Source: a virus. From it: a stretch of 40,901 bases of DNA. Numbering within the stretch: the stretch's first letter is position 1; each line of letters begins with the position of its first letter. Under the pieces are notes generated by a model, which did not search any database, was not told the DNA's origin, and was given only the letters and a program-made list of their open reading frames with translations. Below, piece after piece: positions 1-9,761 of this stretch. Where the stretch lies: the IMG/VR virus record IMGVR_UViG_3300031857_000455, positions 1 through 40,901 of that record; one strand, given 5' to 3'. The position numbers and the translations under genes were made by a program.

Positions 1-2302
1 CTGTATTATAATTTTCAAATAAATCATTAATAATTAAATTAACTGATTGCTGCGATAGATTATTACTTGATATGTCGATATAATTTATCCTGTAAATTTT
101 TGAAAAAGCTCCTGGTTCATAACTGGTAAATTGATTATTAAAAAGAATCAAGTAAAATAAATTTGGACAATCTCCAAAATCTGGAATTTTTCCAGTAATT
201 TGATTATTGTGAGCATAAAAATATACTAAATTAGGAAGATTTTCAAATTTTTGTAAAGATGTAAATTGATTATTATAAAGATAAAGATAAGTTAAATTTG
301 ATAAGTTTTTGAGTCCGGGAATAGATCCCGAAAAAGAATTAAAACTTAGATCTGCATAATAAATGCTTGGATTAGCCGCAAAATTGGGCATATTTCCTGT
401 AAAATTATTATAATGAATGACAAAGTATGTTAAACTCCTACAAACTCCAAGACTTGGGAAATTTCCTGTTGTTCTCCCATAAGAAATATACAAAAGATAA
501 TATAAATTTGGTGTATAAGAAAATGCTGTCGGATGAATTTGATTTGTTAACAGCAATGGGGACTGTAAAAGAAAATAAGTAAGATTAGGTGTCAGTTCAA
601 ATGTTTTCTCAGGAATTACGTATGTAGTATCTCCGTCAATATTTCCACCAGTAAGTCTTGTATATCTAAATTCTATATAAGATAAATTTGGGTTTGTAAA
701 CTTTGGCATAGCACCAGTTAATGGTGATGCGTAAAAAGATAAAATATTTAAAGATCCACAATTATCAAATTTGTAAACATCACTAGGAGTAAAAATACTA
801 CCAATGTTTCTGGCATAAGTTGCATCAAAAGATACTAAAGATTGTCTATTACTTAAATCTGGGCAAGGTAAACCGGTATCACTAATTGAAATACTTTGAA
901 TCTTAGTATTTAAAGATGATATTGTAAATGTAGGATCTATAAGATTAGTGTTACCAGTGAGATTTAATGAAACTAGATTTTCAAGTTCTTTAACATTTTT
1001 TGAACTTCCACTTGATGTTCCAAATTGTCTAAAGTCATTCGATCTTACATTATAAACTTCACATACATTAGTTACGTTTGGCAATTCTGAATTTAAATCA
1101 TCATTATCTGGATGAAAATATGGTCCACTATCTCTAGATAAATCTAATGTCGTAAGATTTGCAAAACGATTTGCAATTATATTTTGTGAGATAGATCCAT
1201 AAAAAGTAGAACCAAGTCTTAAAACTTGAAGACTTGTTGGAATTTTTGATACAACATTAGAATTTAATTTTCTTTCTGTTGATGTTTCACTAAGGTAAAG
1301 TGGATTTCTGTCTAAGTATAAATTTTGAAGATTCGGCGCAGAAAAATTTAGATCTGGGAAATTTGAAATACTGTTAACTGCAAGATTGAATGTAACTAGA
1401 TTTTGAAATTTTGCAACAGGGAGGTCAAAAATATTTGCAGAATTTATTTCAATAGATAAAATATTGTCTGAGGTGTAGTAAAATTGAATATATCTTTCTT
1501 TAGAAACTGTAGAACGATATGAAACAGATGATCCTCTATTTGCAAATCGTACAAAGGAATTTGGATTATCTACGTCTACTATTTTCCAACTTGCGGGTAT
1601 ATTATTAATTAATGCCGTTAATCCAATATTAGCATTAAGATTTCTAAAAAATCCAGTAAATATTAGGGGAATTCCCTTCATTGCATATAATGATACTGGT
1701 TTTCCACCTATATTACACAGTATTTTATGTGTAGGAAATTCAGAATTAAATTCCTTTAACTGTGGAGCAATAGTAGTTTGAAGTCTTGGTCCAACTACAG
1801 ATGGTGCTTGTGCTCCAAATTGCAGGGCTCCACCAGTGATAATACCAACTCTTGCTCCATAAGAAATTGGAGATGTAGTTAATAATGGAGATGCACTTGA
1901 ACTCCAAGCACTTGCTCTAGAAGTTGAAATGTCTGCAATTTTAATCGTTGCTGATATTCCATTACCATCAACATATCGATATCTAATTGCGTTTCCACTT
2001 AAAGATCCATTTAATGTTAGATTACCAAATAAGGTTCTATTTACTCCAGATTTTGTATCTAATGTTGGAATATATCTTATAGAATCTCTATAATAACGAT
2101 CAACTTGCTTATAAATCGGAATAGATAGTCTAGATAATGTTACCCAATCATTTCTTGTTGCTCCTGCATTTTGCGATCCTCTAATTACATCAAGATCAAA
2201 TGGTGGGAGATTTAATGAAAATAAGCAGGTATTTTTATCTTGAACATCTGCCAAAAAACTAAGGGCATTTAAACCAAATAGTTTTGGATTAGTAATTCCC
2301 AT
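1..2302 (-). CDS. Leucine-rich-repeat fibre/adhesin-like protein, C-terminus off the left edge
   Basis: I translated this frame by hand: it is open for 767 codons from ATG at 2302 to the window edge, with no stop, so the C-terminus is missing. It begins MGITNPKLFGLNALSF. Residues 1 to about 280 look like a phage virion attachment region that I do not recognise. From about residue 280 onward there are leucine-rich repeats of roughly 22-26 residues, for example NLTYLYLYNNQFTSL and NLVYFYAHNNQITGKIPDF. The NxFxGxIP/NxITGKIP form is the one known from plant and some bacterial LRR proteins. A CATAAATA late motif lies at 2348-2355, and GAGGA/AGGA sequences stand upstream of the ATG. Placed at the end of the large fibre cluster, it is probably a host-binding or decoration protein; that role is inferred. 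Confidence 0.8.
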   Translation of the reverse strand, partial: MGITNPKLFGLNALSFLADVQDKNTCLFSLNLPPFDLDVIRGSQNAGATRNDWVTLSRLSIPIYKQVDRYYRDSIRYIPTLDTKSGVNRTLFGNLTLNGSLSGNAIRYRYVDGNGISATIKIADISTSRASAWSSSASPLLTTSPISYGARVGIITGGALQFGAQAPSVVGPRLQTTIAPQLKEFNSEFPTHKILCNIGGKPVSLYAMKGIPLIFTGFFRNLNANIGLTALINNIPASWKIVDVDNPNSFVRFANRGSSVSYRSTVSKERYIQFYYTSDNILSIEINSANIFDLPVAKFQNLVTFNLAVNSISNFPDLNFSAPNLQNLYLDRNPLYLSETSTERKLNSNVVSKIPTSLQVLRLGSTFYGSISQNIIANRFANLTTLDLSRDSGPYFHPDNDDLNSELPNVTNVCEVYNVRSNDFRQFGTSSGSSKNVKELENLVSLNLTGNTNLIDPTFTISSLNTKIQSISISDTGLPCPDLSNRQSLVSFDATYARNIGSIFTPSDVYKFDNCGSLNILSFYASPLTGAMPKFTNPNLSYIEFRYTRLTGGNIDGDTTYVIPEKTFELTPNLTYFLLQSPLLLTNQIHPTAFSYTPNLYYLLYISYGRTTGNFPSLGVCRSLTYFVIHYNNFTGNMPNFAANPSIYYADLSFNSFSGSIPGLKNLSNLTYLYLYNNQFTSLQKFENLPNLVYFYAHNNQITGKIPDFGDCPNLFYLILFNNQFTSYEPGAFSKIYRINYIDISSNNLSQQSVNLIINDLFENYNT

Positions 2303-2347
2303 CCTAGTTAATCCTCAAGATAATATTAAACACTTTTATCTTTCCAG

Positions 2348-2355
2348 TATTTATG
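2348..2355 (-). promoter_or_regulatory. T4-type late promoter motif for the LRR gene
   Basis: CATAAATA on the minus strand, about 45 nt upstream of the LRR start. It contains the TAA stop (2353-2351) of the preceding gene. It resembles the T4 late consensus TATAAATA. Confidence 0.5.
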
Positions 2356-2863
2356 GAGAAATTTCAAGTGCATAAATTTTAGATGACCCGTTTTGAAAGT
2401 CTCCTGCAGATGTTTGCTGTACATTTGCATATCCAGTACCCGTAGACCAGGATCCTCCTTGAGTAGAATATGTGACTGCTCCCGTAGTTGATGGTTGATC
2501 TACATGGAATATGGTTGCTAACCATGATTGATAATTGAATCCATCTGAACTATCACCAAAAACATAACCAGTATCATATATTACTGTTGCCCCCCTAAGA
2601 AGTCTAAGACCATAAGAGACATTATCACTAGTTGCAATAGATTGATTCGTTACAATTAAAATACTGCTAGTTGAATATGTTGGCGTAATAGTTACACTTA
2701 GATTAGTATTTGCCCAAGCACTATTTCCCAATGTAGATCTGGTCGTTTGTGTTCCTACTGCATATTGCAATATTCTTCCCGTAATCGGCAAATCGTCGCC
2801 AATTGGCAATTCTTGAATTTGATTAGCTGTAGCATTAACAATTAAAGGTCTTCTTACTACCAT
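2351..2863 (-). CDS. Small fibre-tip-like structural protein (170 aa)
   Basis: A 170-aa protein starting MVVRRPLIVNATANQIQELP. After a short N-terminal linker, residues about 30-170 form one compact beta-rich domain with the pattern GRILQY, SVTITPTYSTSSILIV and LRLLRGATVIYDTG. This pattern recurs in small tail-fibre proteins of cyanobacterial and other aquatic phages and is probably a jelly-roll adhesin head. There is no enzyme motif. An AAGGAG ribosome binding site lies 8 nt before the ATG, and a late motif (AATAAATA, 2882-2889) lies just upstream, so it is probably its own late transcription unit. The fold and role are inferred; the family resemblance is from memory. Confidence 0.7.
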   Translation of the reverse strand: MVVRRPLIVNATANQIQELPIGDDLPITGRILQYAVGTQTTRSTLGNSAWANTNLSVTITPTYSTSSILIVTNQSIATSDNVSYGLRLLRGATVIYDTGYVFGDSSDGFNYQSWLATIFHVDQPSTTGAVTYSTQGGSWSTGTGYANVQQTSAGDFQNGSSKIYALEISP

Positions 2864-2881
2864 TATATACTCCTTTTTGTT

Positions 2882-2889
2882 TATTTATT
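2882..2889 (-). promoter_or_regulatory. Late promoter motif for the small fibre gene
   Basis: AATAAATA about 20 nt upstream of the ATG at 2863. It overlaps the TAA stop (2890-2888) of the 1221-aa gene. Confidence 0.5.
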
Positions 2890-5800
2890 ATTGTTCTTTG
2901 AAATTAAAATTCATTTCAGCAGTTCCACTTCCACCACCATCTATTTTTTTAATAGTGACAAATGTTGCTTCAGTATTATTATTGTCGGGAGTGACTACTC
3001 TTCTATCTGGACCAAATATTTTAGTTAAATTAATTGATTCTGTAGAATCTGCTCCAACATAGATAGTATCTCTTTCTGTACTTGGTCTCAAAGTTTGTTC
3101 ATTTTGAATATCTATTAAAGCAGATGACAATCTAGAAATTTCTTGGAAATTTGTTGGAGGAGCTCCAGTAGTATCAGCATTTCCATCGGCATTGGTAATA
3201 GAAATCGCACTTCCACTAATGTACCATTTTGGTGATACTGTTCTTTGGAATTCACCAATTGTTTCTTTTACTGTTATATTATTAATTTGAGAATTATCTC
3301 TAAGTCTGGAAACCAAATAAAGTGGATATGGAATATAATTATAAAGTTTCGTCAAATTAACACCCCCTAATGCAGATATATTAACAGGTCTAATAAGAAT
3401 TGTAAAATCAGTTCCCGCGCTTAAAGTTTGTGTAATTTGAATATATGAAAAAGTAACTCCACCGGCAGCAACATAGCTGCTAGTTACACCTACAAATTTT
3501 GAATTTGTAATATTGACCGTTCCGCCAGATTGTAAGATTGCAATTTGCCCATTATTATAATTAACTGCAGGAAATGCACCTTGAATTTGAATGTAAAGAT
3601 TTCCATCACTAACATTAGTTTGAGGATTTACATTAAATTCATTAACATCATTAATTTGTATAGGATTCAAAACGGTTATTGTTGCTTTAGAGCAAATCCC
3701 ACCAGCGGGGTTTGCAAGAGATGGAATTCTAGCATCTATTCCCATTCTTAATGGAGGTTGTGATGGATTCCATGCCTCCCCACTTTCTACTCCATTTTCA
3801 TCCGTAATAATACTACTATGGGTGTGTTCACCATAAAGAATATCATCATTTAATAAAATTGTTGTCGTTCCAACTCCAGGAATAATAAAACCATTTAATG
3901 TAGATGGAAGAGATACATCAGGTTTTTTATCCGTAATTCCAATTAAGAAATCTGCATAATGTGCATAATCATCAGATGCATTTGGATTTATAAATTGTAT
4001 TTCAATTTTAGATCCAGTGAAAGCAAAATCTGATGCTGCATAACAATCATAGTTGCTTAATCTAACTTGATATGGGTAAGTAACCCCGATTCCAATGGTA
4101 GTTGTGATTCCAAGAACACGATCATAAACTAAATTTTCTGGAGAAGCAATATTTCTGTTTTGTCCAGAAATTCCTTTTATGGTTGCAATCTGCGTATCAA
4201 CATCAACACTTGTGATATATGCATCATAAATTGAAGGGGCAATAATCTTAGATCCAACATCATTACTAGTAAATGAACCTAATCCAACTGTTGAAATCCT
4301 ATTTGCATCAATAAATTCAATATCTAAATATTTTCCACTTTCTGTTTTTGCAATACCTGGAGTATATACATGCCCAAATCCGGGGCAGGCAGAACAAGTT
4401 ACAATTTTTATTTCACTTAATGAATCTGTCGATACACTAAGTTCTGTTGGAATAATAAGTTTTTTATTCTCAATTGCAACTCCATCTTTATTCAAAATAA
4501 AATCTTTTGGTTTAATTCCCAAAATTGCTTTAGGTTTTGCAGAACTTATTGTTTTCTGTTTAGTACTTGTAGAATAAATTTGAGAAGTTCCGTCATCTCC
4601 ACCGTCAATATAGTACGATGCTCCATATTTGTAAATGTATTGTGGAGTTCTAACATCTCCCGTATTTTGGACATCAAGTGAATATTTAAATCTAAAATAA
4701 GAATCTTGTAAACAAGGAGATCCTAAAGAGTTTTCAATTACTAAGGTATGAATAACTACCCATCTAGCATCACCATTATCTGTAGGGATATAAGCGTAAA
4801 ATCTAGCTCCAATTGCACCATACCATCCAAATTCAATCTTATACATTGTAACTTTTTCAGGATTAAGTAGATATCCTGATGGACCATTGGAATTTAATGG
4901 ATCGCCATTAAATTTATCTCTTGGAATTTCAATTGTCCAATATGATTCAGAATCATAAGGATCTCCACTTGATGATAAAAATTGATCTGAAAGTGTAAGA
5001 CCATTTCTTTCTAAGACGGATCTTTCTAATGGAATGGTACTTCTTCGAACAATATATAATTGTCCAGAATCAATTTTAAAAACATATTGATCTGTTGGGT
5101 TTGCAATTCCCCATTCTATATTAATTCCAGTAACGGGTTCTGTTGAGGATCTTACACCAAATGTAAATCCACTAATTCTTCCTGGTTGATATCTAAAAAC
5201 TCTTCTTGACTGTAGGTAAGCATATCTACGATCAGAACTACTATATCCAGGTCTACTTGTTGATGAATCTACATAATAATTTAAAAGTGTAATAACACTA
5301 CTAAAAGTAAAAGTATCTCCACTAACTGGATCAATTAAAATACTATCTTTAATGTCTCTCCAAGTATCAGTCCAAGTATCAATTTGTCTAAATGATGCCT
5401 TAATTCCTGCAGCATAAACAACATCACCATTAAAAACATATGCAACTGATGGGGATAAAAATTTGTTTTTCCAACTTGATGGATAAACTAATGCAGCAGC
5501 TGCTGAGGCACTTGGATTAGGTGCGTAAGTTCCATTAAAATACTCATAAAGATCATTTCCTAGTTGAATAAAGTTTATGTATTGTTCAAATAAAGTTTCA
5601 TTATAGTATCCAAGCTTTTCAAATCTTGGACCAAAGGGGAATGAATATGGAGTAGGAAAAGATCCAAGTTTAATAGCTGATTCTTGAGTTTCTTCCGTTA
5701 TCTCTGCACTATATCTAGATCCATATAATTCATTTTCTCTAGTTTCCCAGGATCCAAAACTATTACCTTCCCCATAAGAAAAATATTCAAATTCATCAGG

Positions 5801-6553
5801 ATCTAGACCATATGAAGAAACGTTAGAAAATAAACTTAATTGAACTTCTGCTCTATTGACTCCAAGCAATGTAACACTAACTTCACTTTGCTCTTTAAAT
5901 TGTTCCTCAATTTTCCAAACAACATCAGATTTTCTGGATGTTTTTTTAGATCTTTTAATGGATACATTTGTATTTTGAACAACACTGTCGGTGGGGATAT
6001 TATTAGACAAATATGCCAGATAAGTGCTACCAAGTGATACTATTCTTGAAATAATAGTATTATCGGGTATATCTGGACCATTTACTTTATCTCCAACTAA
6101 TAAAGACTCTGAATTATTAAAATATATTTTATTAAAATCAGAATTCAGTCTATTAACTACTTTAACAACGGGAAATGGATAATTTGCAATGGAAACAGGA
6201 GAACCTCCTATTGTTGATACAGTTGTTCCAAATCCTATATTTGAACCATCAGTTCTACCGACTGATATGGAAACATTGACATCGAAATCGCCATATATTG
6301 CCGATACGACTCCAACGTTAGTAAATAGATTTCTTGTATAGAGTGAATTTCTCTCATTAAAAGCAACTGAGGTTGATCTCTTTTTACTTGCATCTAGAGT
6401 AAAAAAAGTATCAACCTCAGTAATTAGAGGATTTCCAAATTCATCAGTTAAAACTTCACCATTGGCAATATTGTAAAGTAATTGCTCGTTTGAGGGTACG
6501 ATAGATATTTTACGTTTATCGTCCCCAAACTTTATATTCTTACCACTTGCCAT
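2888..6553 (-). CDS. Large virion structural protein A (1221 aa), paralogue of the next gene
   Basis: A very large virion protein of the cyanomyovirus fibre/baseplate periphery. Three blocks are shared with the neighbouring 1067-aa protein: VFRYQPGRISGFTFGV (about residue 453), VTMYKIEFGWYGAIGARF (about 566) and YGASYYIDGGDDGT (about 641). A further shared block lies around SEVSVTLLGVNRAEVQLS (about 220). The N-terminal 200 residues and the C-terminal 550 residues do not match the paralogue. There is no signal peptide, membrane segment or catalytic motif. It starts 4 nt downstream of the previous stop, with GGAGGAA about 10 nt before the ATG, so it is translated from the same late transcript. 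The exact position in the virion is unknown; it could be a long fibre or a peripheral wedge component. Confidence 0.75.
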   Translation of the reverse strand: MASGKNIKFGDDKRKISIVPSNEQLLYNIANGEVLTDEFGNPLITEVDTFFTLDASKKRSTSVAFNERNSLYTRNLFTNVGVVSAIYGDFDVNVSISVGRTDGSNIGFGTTVSTIGGSPVSIANYPFPVVKVVNRLNSDFNKIYFNNSESLLVGDKVNGPDIPDNTIISRIVSLGSTYLAYLSNNIPTDSVVQNTNVSIKRSKKTSRKSDVVWKIEEQFKEQSEVSVTLLGVNRAEVQLSLFSNVSSYGLDPDEFEYFSYGEGNSFGSWETRENELYGSRYSAEITEETQESAIKLGSFPTPYSFPFGPRFEKLGYYNETLFEQYINFIQLGNDLYEYFNGTYAPNPSASAAAALVYPSSWKNKFLSPSVAYVFNGDVVYAAGIKASFRQIDTWTDTWRDIKDSILIDPVSGDTFTFSSVITLLNYYVDSSTSRPGYSSSDRRYAYLQSRRVFRYQPGRISGFTFGVRSSTEPVTGINIEWGIANPTDQYVFKIDSGQLYIVRRSTIPLERSVLERNGLTLSDQFLSSSGDPYDSESYWTIEIPRDKFNGDPLNSNGPSGYLLNPEKVTMYKIEFGWYGAIGARFYAYIPTDNGDARWVVIHTLVIENSLGSPCLQDSYFRFKYSLDVQNTGDVRTPQYIYKYGASYYIDGGDDGTSQIYSTSTKQKTISSAKPKAILGIKPKDFILNKDGVAIENKKLIIPTELSVSTDSLSEIKIVTCSACPGFGHVYTPGIAKTESGKYLDIEFIDANRISTVGLGSFTSNDVGSKIIAPSIYDAYITSVDVDTQIATIKGISGQNRNIASPENLVYDRVLGITTTIGIGVTYPYQVRLSNYDCYAASDFAFTGSKIEIQFINPNASDDYAHYADFLIGITDKKPDVSLPSTLNGFIIPGVGTTTILLNDDILYGEHTHSSIITDENGVESGEAWNPSQPPLRMGIDARIPSLANPAGGICSKATITVLNPIQINDVNEFNVNPQTNVSDGNLYIQIQGAFPAVNYNNGQIAILQSGGTVNITNSKFVGVTSSYVAAGGVTFSYIQITQTLSAGTDFTILIRPVNISALGGVNLTKLYNYIPYPLYLVSRLRDNSQINNITVKETIGEFQRTVSPKWYISGSAISITNADGNADTTGAPPTNFQEISRLSSALIDIQNEQTLRPSTERDTIYVGADSTESINLTKIFGPDRRVVTPDNNNTEATFVTIKKIDGGGSGTAEMNFNFKEQ

Positions 6554-6556
6554 AAA

Positions 6557-9500
6557 TCACTGTTCCTCCCAAGTGATACTTGCAGATATATCTGCAGTAG
6601 GAGTTAAGTTATTATAAAGTGATTGAGAAGATGCACAAATATATAAACTATCTATTTTATCAGTAAGAGGGAAAGAAAGATAATCTTTATTATAATCAAA
6701 ATATGGGGATAGGTCATGTTGAGATCCTGAAGCAGGTACAAAGATACTAGTAACTACTATCCCAGTTCCTGGAATTGGACTTCTAATTTGAGGATTGACT
6801 TTAACAGAAGATAATGCTGCAAGTGTAAATTCTGTTGTGGCAGATGAAGTCGTAATACCAGTCGGAGTGCTATTTTCTTCCTTAAGGAAATTAAGAGATG
6901 TTGTTATGATAAGATTATCAGATGAAGAATTTAATGCATAAAAATAATATCCATCTGTTGTTCCTCTATTTTCAAGATATCCTAAGACTGGAATTGGTTT
7001 TTGGGTGGTGTCATTTTCAAAATATCCTCTAAAGTATCCATATACTCCAGTATTTGCAGATAAGTAGGATGAATTATTTACAGTAATAGATGTTGGTTTT
7101 CCACTCTTACCAATGTTTGTGTTTGATGAAAGCGCCAAAGATCCCGTTGTTGTATCAGAAGTTTGGAAAATTGGAGTCTTAAGAAAATCTAGTTTAACAA
7201 CACCAGTTGATCCTGAAGAAAATCTTGTTGGATAAACTTGAGTTCTATTTCTAACGTTTCTTCCAGTGCTACTTTGAATAAAATCTCTACACTTTAGTCC
7301 TATTAAAGGTGTTAATCTATTTGGGATAATATTTATGGTGGACAGCGAAGCAGAATTTAATGGAGAATTCAAATATAATCTACTAGTTGAATAATCTATA
7401 AAATTAATTTGAACGTTTTGATCTAGGGGGTTTGTAGTAATAACTTTAGATCCTACGAAAAACGCAGTAGAAACACCAGAAGTTGCACCAGCAGTAATAT
7501 ATGGATCTGTTGCATTGGTTGCATTTGTTAAAGAAACTTGAGTAGTTCCAGCACCAACTACATATGTCCTTTTAGATCCATACACACTAACATCAGTAGG
7601 TGTTGAATAACTAAAGAGTTTTACAGTTCCTCTATCACCACCATCAATATAATATGAAGCACCATACTTAATAATATGTTCAGATGCTGATCCATAAGAG
7701 AATGTTGATGCAAGTCTCTTGTTATTTTGATATCCAAATCTATTTTGTCCACCACCACCGTAAACTAGGTAAGTGATTGGTAGTGTTGCATTTCCAAGAG
7801 AAGATACTTTAAGTTGATTTGATGCTCTTAAATGATGAACTCTTACCCATCTTGCTTCCCCATTACTTACAGGAACATAAGCAAGGAACAGAGCACCAAC
7901 AGCACCATACCATGAGAATTCAATCTTATACATGGTAACTTTTGTAAGATCAATATCCCAAATACTAGTATCTTCAAGTTCTTCCCCTGTTGTTTCATCA
8001 AGAACGGGTTGCCCTGCTCTTTTATCACTTACGGCATCACTATAAAGTAAAGTATTAGTTTCATTATCCAATCTATCTCCACTAAATCTAGATCTTGGAA
8101 TACGATACTCATAAACGTTCCAATAATCTTTCTTTACGTTTTGATTGACCCACTTATCATAATAAGTATTTACATCATCAATTTGATCTTTTAGAGTTAA
8201 TGATGAAGAAGATGGGAGAGTTGTGTCAACATACCCTTCAGTATTTCCAGCACCATCATCATACATGTATGGGAACATGCCAGTTGGTTTAATTGTGGTA
8301 TACTTTGTTCTAGTTGCATCAATTAAGGATCCACTTGTAGGTTGAACAAAAGGAACTGGAGTAATTATTACATGTGATGAAATTCCAGCAACTGTTGCAA
8401 TTCCAGTTAATGAGGATCCATCCAAGTTTCTCAATGTGACTGTACCAATTCCAGTCGTAGTATTGATACCAATAGTCGCTACTCTGTAAATCTTAGTATC
8501 TACTAGACCAGGATTTGCGCCAGTTCCACCAATTGCTGTGGGATTTGATCCTTTAGAATAGGAAATGTACTGTCCTGTAGATAGTCCTACAGCCATTCCC
8601 CCCGAATTATAAAAAGTAGGAACAGTGGAAATACCAATATTAACTGTAAAAGAAGTACTTGAATTTACTACTAAAACATTATATCCTGTTGTTCTATTTG
8701 GATATGAAATTGGTGTAGTTGGATTTAAATAACATGTCATTCCAATTCCACTTAAGGTAATAAATTTACCTTCTGCAAATCCATGAGGAGCAGAAGTGGT
8801 AATTACCATCAATCCAGTATCTATATTGTAAACAGCATTCGTAACGGTTTTACCGAGACCAGCAATGGTAATTGTATTTCCACTACGAACTGATGTAATT
8901 CCAAGTTCAGATTGATCTTGCAGCAATGTGGGGTCATAGACTGCAGCGTGAGTCATTAACAAATTGTCCCTTAAAATAACAAGGTCACCAAACTTTTTAG
9001 GAGTTGCTACTGGATTTAATAATGCTGTAGCATTGGTTTCAGATTCAGATCCTCTTGGTGCTAATGAATCTAATGGATTTGTTCTTCTATAATCTTGAGT
9101 TTGTTGTCCTGCACCAGTTCCAAATGTGAGGGGATTTTCATAAATGATAGATTGTGTTCTTCTAACTACTGAGAAATTATCTCCAGATCCATCGTTTCTA
9201 GATTCCCAATAATATCCATCATAGTTATCAAAAATTCCGTATTTGCGAACACAAGGATTTTGTACAGAAGATCCATCATCATCAATTAAAGTTGTTTTAA
9301 CACCAAACGTTGCTGCAGATACACGACCTGGTTGGTATCTAAAAAATCTCTTTGATGTTAGAACTGCTGATCGATCTGCTGGTGCTTCTACTAGCGCCCC
9401 AGACTCCTCAGGAACGTGCGTGAGACCCCAGGTCATTGTTTGGGCAACACCAGCATAAACGCCACTGTTTGAGACCGATGACACTTGTTCTGGGTTCGAT

Positions 9501-9760
9501 GCCCATTCACTGGGGTTTACATCATAAGTGTTGACATCAGCAAAAATGCCAAGAGCAACTTCAGATCTAGGAATACCAAGAAGAGAAAGAGCAACTTCGG
9601 ACTGAACTTTATTTTGTTCGGCAACAGGAATAGTTGACTGATCACTTGCAATTACAACAGGGATTGACTTCTCAGAAATTTGTTGACCAGGAGGTACTGG
9701 AGCAGTTCTACCTACAACAACAACAGCAGCATTATTATTTACATTAGTATTGTCTGGCAT
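6557..9760 (-). CDS. Large virion structural protein B (1067 aa), paralogue of protein A
   Basis: It shares with protein A the blocks RFFRYQPGRVSAATFGV (about residue 137), VTMYKIEFSWYGAVGALF (about 607) and YGASYYIDGGDRGT (about 697). Between the first and second block it carries some 350 extra residues, including a TTSAPHGFAEGKFITLSG module (about 317) of a type that also recurs in the 2282-aa neighbour. The N-terminus (PDNTNVNNNAAVVVVGRT) is low-complexity and may be a flexible docking segment. It starts 2 nt downstream of the 2282-aa gene's stop, so the two are co-transcribed. Proteins like this are annotated only as structural in cyanophages. The function is inferred from context. Confidence 0.75.
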   Translation of the reverse strand: MPDNTNVNNNAAVVVVGRTAPVPPGQQISEKSIPVVIASDQSTIPVAEQNKVQSEVALSLLGIPRSEVALGIFADVNTYDVNPSEWASNPEQVSSVSNSGVYAGVAQTMTWGLTHVPEESGALVEAPADRSAVLTSKRFFRYQPGRVSAATFGVKTTLIDDDGSSVQNPCVRKYGIFDNYDGYYWESRNDGSGDNFSVVRRTQSIIYENPLTFGTGAGQQTQDYRRTNPLDSLAPRGSESETNATALLNPVATPKKFGDLVILRDNLLMTHAAVYDPTLLQDQSELGITSVRSGNTITIAGLGKTVTNAVYNIDTGLMVITTSAPHGFAEGKFITLSGIGMTCYLNPTTPISYPNRTTGYNVLVVNSSTSFTVNIGISTVPTFYNSGGMAVGLSTGQYISYSKGSNPTAIGGTGANPGLVDTKIYRVATIGINTTTGIGTVTLRNLDGSSLTGIATVAGISSHVIITPVPFVQPTSGSLIDATRTKYTTIKPTGMFPYMYDDGAGNTEGYVDTTLPSSSSLTLKDQIDDVNTYYDKWVNQNVKKDYWNVYEYRIPRSRFSGDRLDNETNTLLYSDAVSDKRAGQPVLDETTGEELEDTSIWDIDLTKVTMYKIEFSWYGAVGALFLAYVPVSNGEARWVRVHHLRASNQLKVSSLGNATLPITYLVYGGGGQNRFGYQNNKRLASTFSYGSASEHIIKYGASYYIDGGDRGTVKLFSYSTPTDVSVYGSKRTYVVGAGTTQVSLTNATNATDPYITAGATSGVSTAFFVGSKVITTNPLDQNVQINFIDYSTSRLYLNSPLNSASLSTINIIPNRLTPLIGLKCRDFIQSSTGRNVRNRTQVYPTRFSSGSTGVVKLDFLKTPIFQTSDTTTGSLALSSNTNIGKSGKPTSITVNNSSYLSANTGVYGYFRGYFENDTTQKPIPVLGYLENRGTTDGYYFYALNSSSDNLIITTSLNFLKEENSTPTGITTSSATTEFTLAALSSVKVNPQIRSPIPGTGIVVTSIFVPASGSQHDLSPYFDYNKDYLSFPLTDKIDSLYICASSQSLYNNLTPTADISASITWEEQ

Positions 9761-9761
9761 T

